Assembly: GCA_949296915.1 (NCBI GenBank)
Contig: CASFPX010000003.1
Coordinates: forward strand, 1-64,000
From: Onthovicinus sp900555545
GTDB lineage: Bacteria > Bacillota > Clostridia > Oscillospirales > Acutalibacteraceae
Direction: 5' to 3'
DNA length: 64,000 nucleotides
The notes beneath the pieces were generated by a model. The model made no database searches, was not told the DNA's origin, and saw nothing but the letters and a program-made list of their open reading frames with translations. The translations under genes were made by a program, and so were the position numbers. Every line of letters starts with the position of its first letter. The first letter of the stretch is position 1. Below, one piece after another: positions 8,063 through 16,637 of the stretch.

Positions 8063-8842
8063 ATGGAAAAAAAGATCACCGTTGCGGATATTTATCGCTT
8101 TATTGATTCATTTGCCCCTTTTGATACCCAGGAGAGCTGGGATAACAGCGGGCTGCTCGTCGGCTCATCCGATGCGGAGGTTCACAAAATCGGTGTGGCG
8201 CTGGAGGTTACACCGGAAGTGTTGAACAGCGCCGCAGCACAGGGAATTGACCTGATTGTGACACACCATCCTGTTATTTTTCATCCGGTCAAGTCTGTTT
8301 TGCGCGGGTCGGTACTGTGGGAGGCAATCCGTCTGGGGCTGAATGTCATCTGCTGCCATACGCCGCTCGACAAGGCGGAAGGCGGTGTGAACGACACGCT
8401 GGCTCGGCTGTTGGATTTCCAGCAGCTCGGGCGTGATGATTCCGGATTTTTGCGCACAGGCGTCTTTGACAGTGTGCCCGCGCGTGAACTGGCAGAGCGT
8501 GTGCGTGTAAAGCTGCATGCGGGTGCGCTCCGCTGCTGCGGTTTAAACCGCAGGGTCGATCGGGCGGCCGTGTGCAGCGGGGCGGGCGCCTCACTCCTGG
8601 CGGATGCCAAAGCACTCGGCTGTGATGCGCTGATTACCGGTGATGCCGGTCATCATGATTTTTTGGATGCGGAGGAGATGGGGATCACCCTGATCGCTGC
8701 GGGACATTACGAGACGGAGACAATTGTTGCCCCGGTTTTGCGGGATAAAATTCTGGAGGCTTTCCCTGCGCTGGATGTAGCTGTTCTGGCGGAACGCAAT
8801 CCAATTGCCGTTGTGGGAGGAGGAGACAGCCATGGCGCTTGA
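8063..8842 (+). CDS. Nif3-like dinuclear metal center protein
   Basis: A 259-residue Nif3/YqfO-family protein, which forms hexamers with two metal ions per subunit; the cellular role is unsettled. Metal-ligand motifs are visible: the WDNSGLLVG start, THHPVIFHPVKS in the middle, CCHTPLDKAEGGVND, and GHYETE near the C-terminus. This is the short form without the PII-like insert seen in the Bacillus protein. It begins three bases after trmK, and its last 11 bases overlap rqcH, so translation of the three genes is coupled. Confidence 0.93.
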   Translation: MEKKITVADIYRFIDSFAPFDTQESWDNSGLLVGSSDAEVHKIGVALEVTPEVLNSAAAQGIDLIVTHHPVIFHPVKSVLRGSVLWEAIRLGLNVICCHTPLDKAEGGVNDTLARLLDFQQLGRDDSGFLRTGVFDSVPARELAERVRVKLHAGALRCCGLNRRVDRAAVCSGAGASLLADAKALGCDALITGDAGHHDFLDAEEMGITLIAAGHYETETIVAPVLRDKILEAFPALDVAVLAERNPIAVVGGGDSHGA

Positions 8843-10574
8843 TGGCGTCTATCTGCACGCTTTAAAACAGGAACTGGCATCCATTGCGGCCGGCAGCCGG
8901 GTGGAGAAAGTCCATCAGCCCTCACGTGATGAGATCGTAATCCATCTGCGGGGGCGTAGCGGCGCGCGCAAATTGTTCATTTCCGTACGGCCGGACAGTC
9001 CACGCGCCCACTTTACCGACCGCGCCCCGGAAAATCCGGACAAACCGCCAATGCTCTGTATGCTGTTGCGCAAGTACCTGACCGGCGCAATCATTTCCTC
9101 CATCGGGCAGTGTGGGTTGGACCGTGTACTGACCATCGGGTTTGACGCTACAAACGAGATCGGGGACCGGGTTTACCTGACCCTATATATCGAGATTATG
9201 GCCAAGCACAGCAATGCCATCCTGGTCGATGGCAACGGCTGTGTGATCGACAGTGTCAAGCGGATCGATGCCACCAAGTCCTCCTATCGTGTCATCCTAC
9301 CCGGTGTCCCCTATGTACTTCCGCCCCAGCAGGACAAACTGAACCTGTTGGAATGTGATGTGCAGGAGATTCTGGAGCGCGTCCGGGAGATGGGGGCATC
9401 CACGCTCTCCGGCGCACTGCTCAAGTGTATCCAGGGCGTGTCGCCGGTCGTCTGCCGCGAGGTTGTCTACCGTGCGGTAGGGGAGGACCTGCGTGTCGCG
9501 GAGCTCTCAACGGACGGATACCGTGCGGTGGGGGAACAGCTGGAGTGGTTGAAATCCTTGATAAATACAGCTGATTTTACGCCTTGCGTCGTTTTTGATG
9601 AGTCCGGTAAACCGCGGGAATTTTCTTTTTTGCCGGTTATGCAGTACGGATCAGCTGTCCATATTAAAAGGTATGAGACTCTTTCAGAGGTGTTGGATGA
9701 TTTTTACTACGAGCGCGATGTGGTGGAGCGTACCCGACGCCGGGAGCACGACCTCTTCAAGCTGCTCACCACGCTGTGCGAGCGTGCGGCGCGCAAACTC
9801 AACTCCCGCCGCGCGGAGCTGGAATCCTGTAAGGATAAGGACGAGCTGCGTATCAAGGCGGAACTCATCAACGCGAATCTCTATCGGTTGGAAAAGGGGA
9901 GCCTTTTCTATGAGGTGGAGAATTACTACGAGGAAAACAGACCCGTACGGATCCCTGCCGATCCGGCTCTGACGCCGTCACAGAATGCGCAGAAATACTA
10001 TAAGGAGTATCGCAAGGCCTTTAATGCGGAGAAGGTATTAGGGGCGCTGATTGAGGAGTCTGAGCAGGAGGTCGCCTATTTGGACAGCGTTTCCGACGAA
10101 CTCTCCCGCGCACAGACGCGCCAGGAGATTGACGAGATCAGGGAGGAACTCGCGCGCAGTGGATATATCAAGCGCTCATCCGTCAAACAGCGGAAGATGG
10201 CCGCCCTTCCACCGATGGAGTTTGTATCCTCCGACGGGTACAAAATTCTCGTCGGCCGCAACAATCTGCAAAATGACAAACTTTCCCTGAAAACAGCCGC
10301 CAAGGGCGATCTGTGGTTTCACACAAAGGAGATCCCCGGTTCGCACGTAATCCTGTGCTGTCATGGATCCGTCCCGCCGGAGCGATCTATCCTGGAGGCA
10401 GCACAGATAGCAGCTTTTTACAGTAAGGCGTCTGGCAGCATACGTGTGGAGGTGGACTATACCTACGCCAAGGAGCTCAAAAAGCCTGTTGGCGCCAAAC
10501 CTGGAAAGGTGATCTATCACACCAATAAGACGCTGCTGGTGGATCCAGCCCTCCCGCCGAATGGGAATATATGA
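8832..10574 (+). CDS. rqcH: Ribosome quality control protein RqcH (NFACT family)
   Basis: A 580-residue NFACT protein (Rqc2 homologue, formerly fibronectin-binding protein A). In Bacillus, RqcH binds stalled 50S subunits and directs alanine tailing of nascent chains. The NFACT-N domain starts at MALDGVYLHALKQEL; helix-hairpin-helix and coiled-coil regions occupy about residues 180-430; the C-terminal NFACT-R (DUF814) domain begins at about residue 460 (SSDGYKILVGRNNLQND, KGDLWFHTKEIPGSHV). The ATG at 8832 follows GGAGGAGG. It is the last gene of the trmK unit, followed by a strong terminator. Confidence 0.95.
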   Translation: MALDGVYLHALKQELASIAAGSRVEKVHQPSRDEIVIHLRGRSGARKLFISVRPDSPRAHFTDRAPENPDKPPMLCMLLRKYLTGAIISSIGQCGLDRVLTIGFDATNEIGDRVYLTLYIEIMAKHSNAILVDGNGCVIDSVKRIDATKSSYRVILPGVPYVLPPQQDKLNLLECDVQEILERVREMGASTLSGALLKCIQGVSPVVCREVVYRAVGEDLRVAELSTDGYRAVGEQLEWLKSLINTADFTPCVVFDESGKPREFSFLPVMQYGSAVHIKRYETLSEVLDDFYYERDVVERTRRREHDLFKLLTTLCERAARKLNSRRAELESCKDKDELRIKAELINANLYRLEKGSLFYEVENYYEENRPVRIPADPALTPSQNAQKYYKEYRKAFNAEKVLGALIEESEQEVAYLDSVSDELSRAQTRQEIDEIREELARSGYIKRSSVKQRKMAALPPMEFVSSDGYKILVGRNNLQNDKLSLKTAAKGDLWFHTKEIPGSHVILCCHGSVPPERSILEAAQIAAFYSKASGSIRVEVDYTYAKELKKPVGAKPGKVIYHTNKTLLVDPALPPNGNI

Positions 10575-10581
10575 TAAATAA

Positions 10582-10615
10582 CAGAGCGGAGACAACGTCT
10601 GTTGTCTCCGCTCTG
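10582..10615. terminator. Bidirectional terminator
   Basis: A perfect 15-base-pair inverted repeat with a GTCT loop, extended by AATAA/TTATT on either side, between the convergent rqcH and hydrolase genes. Confidence 0.85.
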
Positions 10616-10634
10616 AGTTATTTGAGGGTTTAGA

Positions 10635-11594
10635 TTAGTCAACAGCAATATCACCCTTGCTGTTGAGTGTGCTGCCCAGCCAGATCAGAATATCGTTAAA
10701 GATCTTGTCCCGCACGGTCTCATTCAGCAGATTGTGACGGCAGCCGGGGTAGAGGATAACCTCTGGCTGACGGCCCGATGCCTCAAGCTTTTCAACCAGA
10801 TCAATGACGTTCCGGCCGTTACCACCCATCGGATCCTCTGCACCGCCGATAATCATCAGAGGCAGATCCAGCGGCACACGGGAAACCCAATCTCCCGCGG
10901 AACACTCCGTCTCCAGATCAATCAGATCCCGGATCAGCGCGTAGGTGAGCGGGAAGTTGCACAGTGGATCGGCCAGGATTTTATCCAGTTCCTCTGGATC
11001 AGAGGTGAGCCAATCGCTCGGCGTGCGCGCACTACTGGCAAACTGATGATTGGCAGCGGCGGTAAACTGTTTTGTCAGTCCCATAGCCTTTTTCTGGGGG
11101 CCAAGTTTTTCCGCGATCTTATCCACAGGCCCAACAGCCAGACGGGCGATCGGCGGAAGCTCCGATACGCCGCACAGGATTGCACCGTCGATCTCATGAC
11201 CGAAGTGGGAGATGAATACACGCGTACAGGCCGCTCCCATGGAGTGGCCAAACAGATAGTATTTCAGATCCGGATACCGCCGGTGCATGATGTTGTAGAG
11301 AATATGCATGTCATCTACAATACGCAGCGCGCCGTTTTGCGCACAGGTATAGCCAAGCTCTTCCATGGAGTTGACGGAGAGCCCGTGCCCCAGATGGTCA
11401 TTACCGCATACGATGAATCCATTTGCCGCCAGAAAACGTGCGAATTCGTCATAACGTCCCATATGCTCGCCAAGACCATGTGCCAGCTGAACGACGGCAA
11501 GAGGCGTTTGGGTGTCGTCCTGCCAGATGACGGCGTGTATTTTATTGGAACCGGTGGATGAGTTGAAATAGGCGTCCTTTTTGATAATAGCCAT
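10635..11594 (-). CDS. Alpha/beta hydrolase (monoacylglycerol lipase / lysophospholipase type)
   Basis: A 319-residue serine hydrolase with the catalytic triad visible: nucleophile S118 in GHSMGA, an aspartate in GGAEDPMGG, and a histidine in CRHNLLNE. The oxyanion region QLAHGLGEH and the GHGLS loop match the Hydrolase_4 (monoglyceride lipase, PldB-like) group. There is no signal peptide, so it acts in the cytoplasm or at the membrane face. The ATG at 11594 is preceded by GGAGGTG. It is a single gene, terminated by the shared hairpin at 10582. The natural ester substrate is unknown. Confidence 0.88.
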   Translation of the reverse strand: MAIIKKDAYFNSSTGSNKIHAVIWQDDTQTPLAVVQLAHGLGEHMGRYDEFARFLAANGFIVCGNDHLGHGLSVNSMEELGYTCAQNGALRIVDDMHILYNIMHRRYPDLKYYLFGHSMGAACTRVFISHFGHEIDGAILCGVSELPPIARLAVGPVDKIAEKLGPQKKAMGLTKQFTAAANHQFASSARTPSDWLTSDPEELDKILADPLCNFPLTYALIRDLIDLETECSAGDWVSRVPLDLPLMIIGGAEDPMGGNGRNVIDLVEKLEASGRQPEVILYPGCRHNLLNETVRDKIFNDILIWLGSTLNSKGDIAVD

Positions 11595-11806
11595 GATGCA
11601 CCTCCGAAAATTCAAGACAAGTTTGACAATATTATAGCCTATTTTTACGTGATTGTCATCATTTTTTCCATCATCATAGGAAAAAATTCTCATTTTCTGG
11701 CTTAAAAGCAGTTTTTTACATGGATCAAAAATTATTTACAATATATTCATGCAATTCTGCGAAGGAATCTGCTAATATTGTAAAAGAGAATTGGCGGCCA
11801 TAGTGG

Positions 11807-12715
11807 ATGGTGATGAAAGCGTTGTTTGGTTATGTGAAGGCCTATAAACCGGAGATGAAAGTCAAGGACTATGAGGTCTACAAGGGAGTGTACTGTTCCC
11901 TTTGCCGCCAGCTGGGTCGCGACTATGGCATAATGGCCCGTATGGCGCTCAGCTATGATTTCGCCTTTCTCGCTCTGTTGCGCATGGCTGTATCAGATGA
12001 GTGCCCCGGTTTTGACAAGGGGCGATGTCCTTTTAATCCCATGGCAAAGTGCCACTACTGCCGGAGCGATCCGGGCGGGGCGCTGGAGATCAGCGCGGCA
12101 TGTGTTGTTATTATGACATATTATAAACTGTACGATAACATCGCGGACAGTTCCCGCCTTAAGTCACTTGCGTACCGGTTGCTGTTGCCTTTTGCGGCCC
12201 GTGCCCGCAAAAAGGCGTGCCGCAAATTCCCGCAGGTCGATGAGATTCTGGGGGAGGCCATAGCAAGCCAGGCGCAGCTGGAGCGGGAGCAGTGCCCGAG
12301 TATTGATCAGGCGGCGGATCCGACGGCGCGTGCGCTTGCACACATCTGTAAGCTTGGGTTTGAGGGAACGGACCGGGAAGCGTATCTGGAACGGCTCGGC
12401 TACTGCATCGGCCGCTACGTTTACATCTGTGATGCCGCCGATGACTATGCGCAGGATGCCAAAAATGGCAATTACAACGTTTTCCTCCTGGAAGGAATGG
12501 CACGGGAGGAGGCATCCCATTACGCAGGCGAGGTGCTCAACCTCACTGTTTCAGAGGCGATCAACGCCTATAAGTCCCTCTCGTTAACAAAGTTTCAGGA
12601 TATCCTATTAAACATCCTGTACGATGGAACATATCATGTGATTACGGAGATCACGGATTGCAGTCAACACCAAGAGAAACACAAAGGACGGTGCTCACGT
12701 GAAAAGCGCATATGA
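11807..12715 (+). CDS. DUF5685 family protein
   Basis: A 302-residue, largely helical protein of family DUF5685. A cysteine set near the N-terminus (C30, C33, C66, C74, C82, C85; CSLC and CHYC) suggests metal or Fe-S binding. Two acidic motifs, YDNIADS (about 109-115) and DAADDYAQDAKNGNYN (about 209-224), resemble in spacing the Asp motifs of squalene/phytoene-synthase folds; this is my inference and no activity is known. The start is ATG at 11807 or, with GGTG nearby, ATG at 11813. The last 17 bases overlap the J-like gene, so the two proteins probably work together. Confidence 0.78.
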   Translation: MVMKALFGYVKAYKPEMKVKDYEVYKGVYCSLCRQLGRDYGIMARMALSYDFAFLALLRMAVSDECPGFDKGRCPFNPMAKCHYCRSDPGGALEISAACVVIMTYYKLYDNIADSSRLKSLAYRLLLPFAARARKKACRKFPQVDEILGEAIASQAQLEREQCPSIDQAADPTARALAHICKLGFEGTDREAYLERLGYCIGRYVYICDAADDYAQDAKNGNYNVFLLEGMAREEASHYAGEVLNLTVSEAINAYKSLSLTKFQDILLNILYDGTYHVITEITDCSQHQEKHKGRCSREKRI

Positions 12716-13274
12716 GATATTGGGCGTCAGCGAGACGGCTACAGATGAGGAGATCAAAGAGGCCTATCGCCGCAAGGCGCGCGCTTACCAGGACAATATG
12801 ACCCCACACAACAGCCGAAAGATGGCGGAGCTGGATGCGGCCTATGATGAGATTATCAATTCCAGGCGTAACGGCCCCGGGGGATATGCCTCTGCTGGCT
12901 CATCTCTGGCAGATGTTCGGGCAAAAATTGCGGAGAACCGAATCGACGATGCGGACACGCTGTTGGAGGGAATCCCCAATAACGGCAGGAATGCCGAGTG
13001 GTATTTTTTAAAGGGAACGGTGCTCTACCGGCGCGGCTGGCTGGAGGAGGCCTCGCGCAATTACCGGACGGCATGTAATATGGATCCGGGCAACGCGGAG
13101 TACCGGGCCGCCTATAACAATGTTACGACACCTCGCAGCGGCGGGTACCGGCAGGCGGGGCCAAATGGGATGCCAAACCGAACAGGGTGCAGTGTCTGTG
13201 ATATCTGCAATGCGTTGATCTGTGCAAATTGCTGCTGTGACTGTGCAGGCTGTGACGGCACACCGTGCTGTTGA
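12699..13274 (+). CDS. J-domain-like protein without HPD, with a cysteine-rich tail
   Basis: A 191-residue protein. Residues 1 to about 55 follow the DnaJ J-domain pattern (YEILGVSETATDEEIKEAYR, then AELDAAYDEI), but the HPD tripeptide that stimulates DnaK is absent; the loop reads QDNMTPHNSRKM. A TPR-like helical part follows (AEWYFLKGTVLYRRGWLEEA). The last 29 residues hold 11 cysteines in CxxC-like groups, probably metal-binding. It starts at GTG 12699 inside the DUF5685 gene, with AAAGGACGG upstream. It may be a client or cofactor adaptor for DUF5685; that is inferred from the coupling. Confidence 0.75.
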   Translation: MKSAYEILGVSETATDEEIKEAYRRKARAYQDNMTPHNSRKMAELDAAYDEIINSRRNGPGGYASAGSSLADVRAKIAENRIDDADTLLEGIPNNGRNAEWYFLKGTVLYRRGWLEEASRNYRTACNMDPGNAEYRAAYNNVTTPRSGGYRQAGPNGMPNRTGCSVCDICNALICANCCCDCAGCDGTPCC

Positions 13275-13290
13275 TTTTGGAGGGGTTAAA

Positions 13291-13839
13291 TTGCGACAGA
13301 GCTCAAAAATAGCGCTTGGCGGAATCGTTGCGGCCCTGTCAGTCGTGTTGATGCTGCTCACAGCCATTCCCTCCATGACATTTGTTTTGCCTGCAATCGC
13401 CGGTGTTCTGCTGATGATTATGGTTGTGGAGGTCAATAAGGGCTGGGCTTTTATGGTTTTTGTAGCCGTGAGTTTGATTTCTGTCTTTATTGTCCCGGAC
13501 CGCATGGCATCGGTCATGTATATTCTCTTCTTTGGATACTATCCGATCTTAAAGGCACTCATGGAGAGCAGGTTGCCGCGCACAGTGGAAACGATCTTAA
13601 AATTTGTCGTATTTAACGTATCGATTATTGTGGCATATTTCCTGCTGACATTTGTCATGGGAACCCCGATGCTCGATCTGGAGTTCTGGCAGGAGAAGGG
13701 GATTCCCACGGGCGTCCTGATTGCTGTGGCGATTATATTTGCAGATGTCGTCTTCCTTGTGTATGATCTCGCGCTCTCCAAGCTGGTCGATATGTATCTC
13801 AACCATTGGCGCAGGCATTTTAAGCGAATTTTCAAGTGA
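13291..13839 (+). CDS. Small polytopic membrane protein (ECF S-component-like)
   Basis: A 182-residue protein with five hydrophobic segments and a basic C-terminus (NHWRRHFKRIFK). The N-terminus (SSKIALGGIVAALSVVLMLL) resembles the start of ECF transporter substrate-binding (S) components, but I cannot recognise a substrate type and no ECF ATPase is nearby. The TTG at 13291 lies 8 bases after GGAGGGG and is the likely start; the open frame further upstream runs into the J-like gene. It sits 16 bases after that gene and 11 bases before a GNAT gene, so it is probably in the same transcript. Confidence 0.65.
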   Translation: MRQSSKIALGGIVAALSVVLMLLTAIPSMTFVLPAIAGVLLMIMVVEVNKGWAFMVFVAVSLISVFIVPDRMASVMYILFFGYYPILKALMESRLPRTVETILKFVVFNVSIIVAYFLLTFVMGTPMLDLEFWQEKGIPTGVLIAVAIIFADVVFLVYDLALSKLVDMYLNHWRRHFKRIFK

Positions 13840-13850
13840 GGGGAGTTTTA

Positions 13851-14354
13851 ATGGAGATTGGCATACGCGGGTGGCGCCTCACTGACGCCCCGGACTTGGC
13901 GGCGACCATTGGCAACCCGGCGGTTCTGAGGAACCTGCGCGACGGGATTCCGTATCCATATACGGAGGAGGATGCTCGGGCATTCATCCTGGAGATGATA
14001 GAGGCTGATCCAAATCAGGCCTTTGCCTTTGCCATTACGGTGGATGACCACGCAATCGGAAGCATCGGGATCTACCGGCAGGGGAATATCCATTCCCGTA
14101 CGGCGGAGCTGGGCTACTATCTGGCGGAGCCGTTCTGGGGGCAGGGGATCGCTACGCAGGCGGTACGTATGGCCTGTGATGCTGTGTTCGACCATACGGA
14201 TATTCTGAGGATTTTTGCAGAGCCGTTCGTATATAACACCGCCTCCTGCCGGGTGCTGGAAAAGGCGGGATTCCAATTGGAGGGAACCCTTCACAGCAAC
14301 GCCGTCAAGGATGGACGAGTACTCGATATGCAAATGTATGCCTTGGTGCGATAA
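13851..14354 (+). CDS. GNAT N-acetyltransferase (RimJ/RimL type)
   Basis: A 167-residue acetyl-CoA dependent N-acetyltransferase of the Acetyltransf_3 (RimJ/RimL) type, cytoplasmic. The layout is typical: IRGWRLTDAPDLAA at the start, AFAITVDDHAIGSIGI, GYYLAEPFWGQGIATQAV (the acetyl-CoA pyrophosphate loop), and NTASCRVLEKAGFQLEG at the end. The ATG at 13851 follows GAGGGGAG. It is the last gene of the DUF5685 group, before a strong hairpin. The acceptor (a protein N-terminus or small amine) is unknown. Confidence 0.9.
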   Translation: MEIGIRGWRLTDAPDLAATIGNPAVLRNLRDGIPYPYTEEDARAFILEMIEADPNQAFAFAITVDDHAIGSIGIYRQGNIHSRTAELGYYLAEPFWGQGIATQAVRMACDAVFDHTDILRIFAEPFVYNTASCRVLEKAGFQLEGTLHSNAVKDGRVLDMQMYALVR

Positions 14355-14382
14355 TATGGGTATTAGATGCAACTAAAAGAGG

Positions 14383-14417
14383 GAGGCCAGCGCTTTTGCG
14401 CTGGCCTCTGTTTGTTT
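14383..14417. terminator. Terminator between convergent genes
   Basis: Perfect 11-base-pair stem with a TTTT loop, followed by TTTGTTTTG on the plus strand and CTCTTTT on the minus strand. Confidence 0.85.
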
Positions 14418-14438
14418 TGTAATTTAGATTTTAGTACA

Positions 14439-15032
14439 CTAAACAGCTTTCTTTGAGAAGGAATTTGGGGGTGCCTGGATATATGGACGAACGGCGACCA
14501 GATCGGTAATCATCAGCCCACACAGGAATGGGATCAGGATTATGGACCAGATGGCCGTCCAAATGTTGTCCGTCCCCGATCCGGTGCTCATTCCGACGAG
14601 GAAGAAGTTCACGGCGAAATAGGCGGCGCCCATACACAGAATACCGTAGGAGATACTGGGACTCGCCAACTGAAATCCGGTGATAGCCAGTAGAATAGCG
14701 GCGATTGCCAAAACCAGGCAGAGGGCCAGCATCAGAATCGCGCCGATCCCTGGGATCAGATAGGCGGCGGTGACAGCGGCAGCTCCCAGGAGACTCGCCA
14801 CACCGGCCAGGATGACGGTTTTAGCCCGCCGCGTTTTTGCCCACACGGAAATTACGCCGTAGAGCCAGACAACGGCAAACGGGGCGAAGATCAGCCCCAT
14901 CAAAATGGGCTCGGCAATCCGCTCCTGAAAGAGGCCGGCTGCCGCCAGAAGATAAAAGATCTCCTCGGCAAGGAGCAGTCCGGTGAGCACGGAACCGATT
15001 CCCCTCAGGGTGTGATAGGTATGGCTTTTCAT
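14439..15032 (-). CDS. Polytopic membrane protein of unknown function
   Basis: A 197-residue protein with about six hydrophobic segments and no motif that I recognise. The start is most likely the ATG at 15032: AGGAAGGTG lies 9 bases upstream, whereas the in-frame ATG three codons earlier is too close to that site. Its untranslated region holds a nine-base-pair hairpin (15061-15101). It lies downstream of the MocR-type regulator on the same strand, separated by 198 bases, so it may be that regulator's target or simply a neighbour. Confidence 0.6.
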   Translation of the reverse strand: MKSHTYHTLRGIGSVLTGLLLAEEIFYLLAAAGLFQERIAEPILMGLIFAPFAVVWLYGVISVWAKTRRAKTVILAGVASLLGAAAVTAAYLIPGIGAILMLALCLVLAIAAILLAITGFQLASPSISYGILCMGAAYFAVNFFLVGMSTGSGTDNIWTAIWSIILIPFLCGLMITDLVAVRPYIQAPPNSFSKKAV

Positions 15033-15060
15033 ATTTTTCATCACCTTCCTGCTGTATTTG

Positions 15061-15101
15061 CAGATGATGAGAAAATGCGGATATTTATTTCCCATCATCT
15101 G
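15061..15101. repeat. Inverted repeat upstream of the membrane protein gene
   Basis: Perfect nine-base arms CAGATGATG / CATCATCTG separated by 23 bases, ending about 20 bases before the ribosome site of the minus-strand membrane protein gene. It could be an RNA hairpin in the leader or a protein-binding site. Confidence 0.5.
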
Positions 15102-15230
15102 TATTTTTTAGCTTTTATTGCAGATGGATCCAGCCTTATTCTACCATACTTGATGTGGAAAATAAATGGACATATAGCCCAAAAAATATCCATAAATTTG
15201 TTTAAAGCGCCAAACATCTACTCGGATTAC

Positions 15231-16631
15231 TTAAATCATTCCTTGGATCACACGTCCCATCAAATCAATCCCAGTGCGGATATCATCATCGGCCAGCCCG
15301 GCAAAGTTGAGCACGAGCTTTTTTTCCGCTTCGGCAGGACAGTGCCGGGTGTAGTAGGTTACGAGCGGAACCACACGTACGGAATGCGCCCGGCAGGCGT
15401 CCGCGATCTGTACGGCGGTGAGCGGCGCATCAATCTGCACGATCAGGTGCATTCCCGCCTGCTGGCCGTAGATCTCGACCGGCGCGCAGGTTATTTTGCG
15501 CAGCGCATCCACGGTGATATCCCGCCTGCGCCGGTAGGTCAGGCGCATCCGGTTAATATGCCGGGCAAAGCTGCCACTCTCGATAAAGCGGCTGAGCGTG
15601 TGCTGTTCAAACCGTGATACGGTGGAGGAATAGGCGCCGTATTTAGCCATAAAACGCTGGAGTAGCTGCTGTGGCAGTACCATATAGGCAATGCGGATCG
15701 ATGGGGCGATGCTGCGGGAGAACGAACCAATATAGAGTACGCTCCCGTTGTGATCCATGCCCTGCAAGCTGGGCACAGGCCGCCCGTCATACCGGAATTC
15801 GCTGTCATAATCATCCTCGATCAGATAGCGCTCGGGTTTCCGGGATGCCCACTGAAGCAGGCGAAGCCGCCGCGCCACGGGCATGACGATCCCGGTTGGG
15901 AACTGATGGGAGGGGGTGATGTAGGCAGCATCGGCTCCGGATTCAGCCAGCAGCCCGGCGTCCATTCCCCCGCCGTCCAGTGGAATCGGGTGTGTCGGCG
16001 TGCCAAGGTTCTTTAAAATGTGGGCTGTCGCGGGATAGCAGGGTTCCTCCAGGGCGAAAGTACCGGATATCAGTCCGGCGATCAGCTCCATCAGGTATTC
16101 CATCCCAGCGCCCACGATAATCTGGCCGGGATGGCAGTGGACGTTCCGAAACTCCTTTAAATATTTGGCAATAGCCGTGCGCAGGCACTCGTCGCCGCGC
16201 ACATCGCCACGCGCCAGGAGCGCACCTCCATCGCTTAGAACTTCCCGTGCAATCTTGGACCATGTGGCGTAGGGGAAAGCCGAGGTATCCACTGCATCCG
16301 TTCCAAAATCATATCGGAAGGTGGTGCCAGAAGGCTCTTCTTTTTTTTTCGGCTTGACGGGGAGCGGATCGGGAACAAGTTCGCCTATCCCGTTGGCATA
16401 GTATCCGCTCCGGGCACGTGCCGTCACATACCCCTCTGTCACCAGCATGTCATAGGCTGTCTCCACCGTGCTCAAGCTGACATGCAGATGGGCGGCCAGT
16501 GTGCGCTTGGAGGGCAGTTTTTCACCGTCACGCAACTCGCCGTTCCGAATACATGATGTCAAATGCTTGTACACCTGGAGGTAGAGCGGGTCGGAACGAT
16601 GCTCGTCCGGAAGAAAAGTAATTGCGTCCAT
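15231..16631 (-). CDS. MocR/GabR-type regulator with the PLP-lysine position occupied by Arg
   Basis: A 466-residue protein with an N-terminal GntR winged helix (about residues 14-75; LPSKRTLAAHLHVSLSTVET) and a C-terminal aminotransferase-fold domain (about residues 105-465). This is the MocR/GabR/PdxR layout, in which PLP bound to a lysine senses a ligand. The PLP-site aspartate region is present (YLIEDDYDSEFRY), but the position of the Schiff-base lysine in the usual G-T-F-S-K reads GSFSRS, with Arg at 306. Either PLP is not held covalently or the domain is a non-PLP sensor. It starts six bases after the RibD-like gene. Regulated genes are unknown. Confidence 0.85.
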   Translation of the reverse strand: MDAITFLPDEHRSDPLYLQVYKHLTSCIRNGELRDGEKLPSKRTLAAHLHVSLSTVETAYDMLVTEGYVTARARSGYYANGIGELVPDPLPVKPKKKEEPSGTTFRYDFGTDAVDTSAFPYATWSKIAREVLSDGGALLARGDVRGDECLRTAIAKYLKEFRNVHCHPGQIIVGAGMEYLMELIAGLISGTFALEEPCYPATAHILKNLGTPTHPIPLDGGGMDAGLLAESGADAAYITPSHQFPTGIVMPVARRLRLLQWASRKPERYLIEDDYDSEFRYDGRPVPSLQGMDHNGSVLYIGSFSRSIAPSIRIAYMVLPQQLLQRFMAKYGAYSSTVSRFEQHTLSRFIESGSFARHINRMRLTYRRRRDITVDALRKITCAPVEIYGQQAGMHLIVQIDAPLTAVQIADACRAHSVRVVPLVTYYTRHCPAEAEKKLVLNFAGLADDDIRTGIDLMGRVIQGMI

Positions 16632-16637
16632 CAGGAC

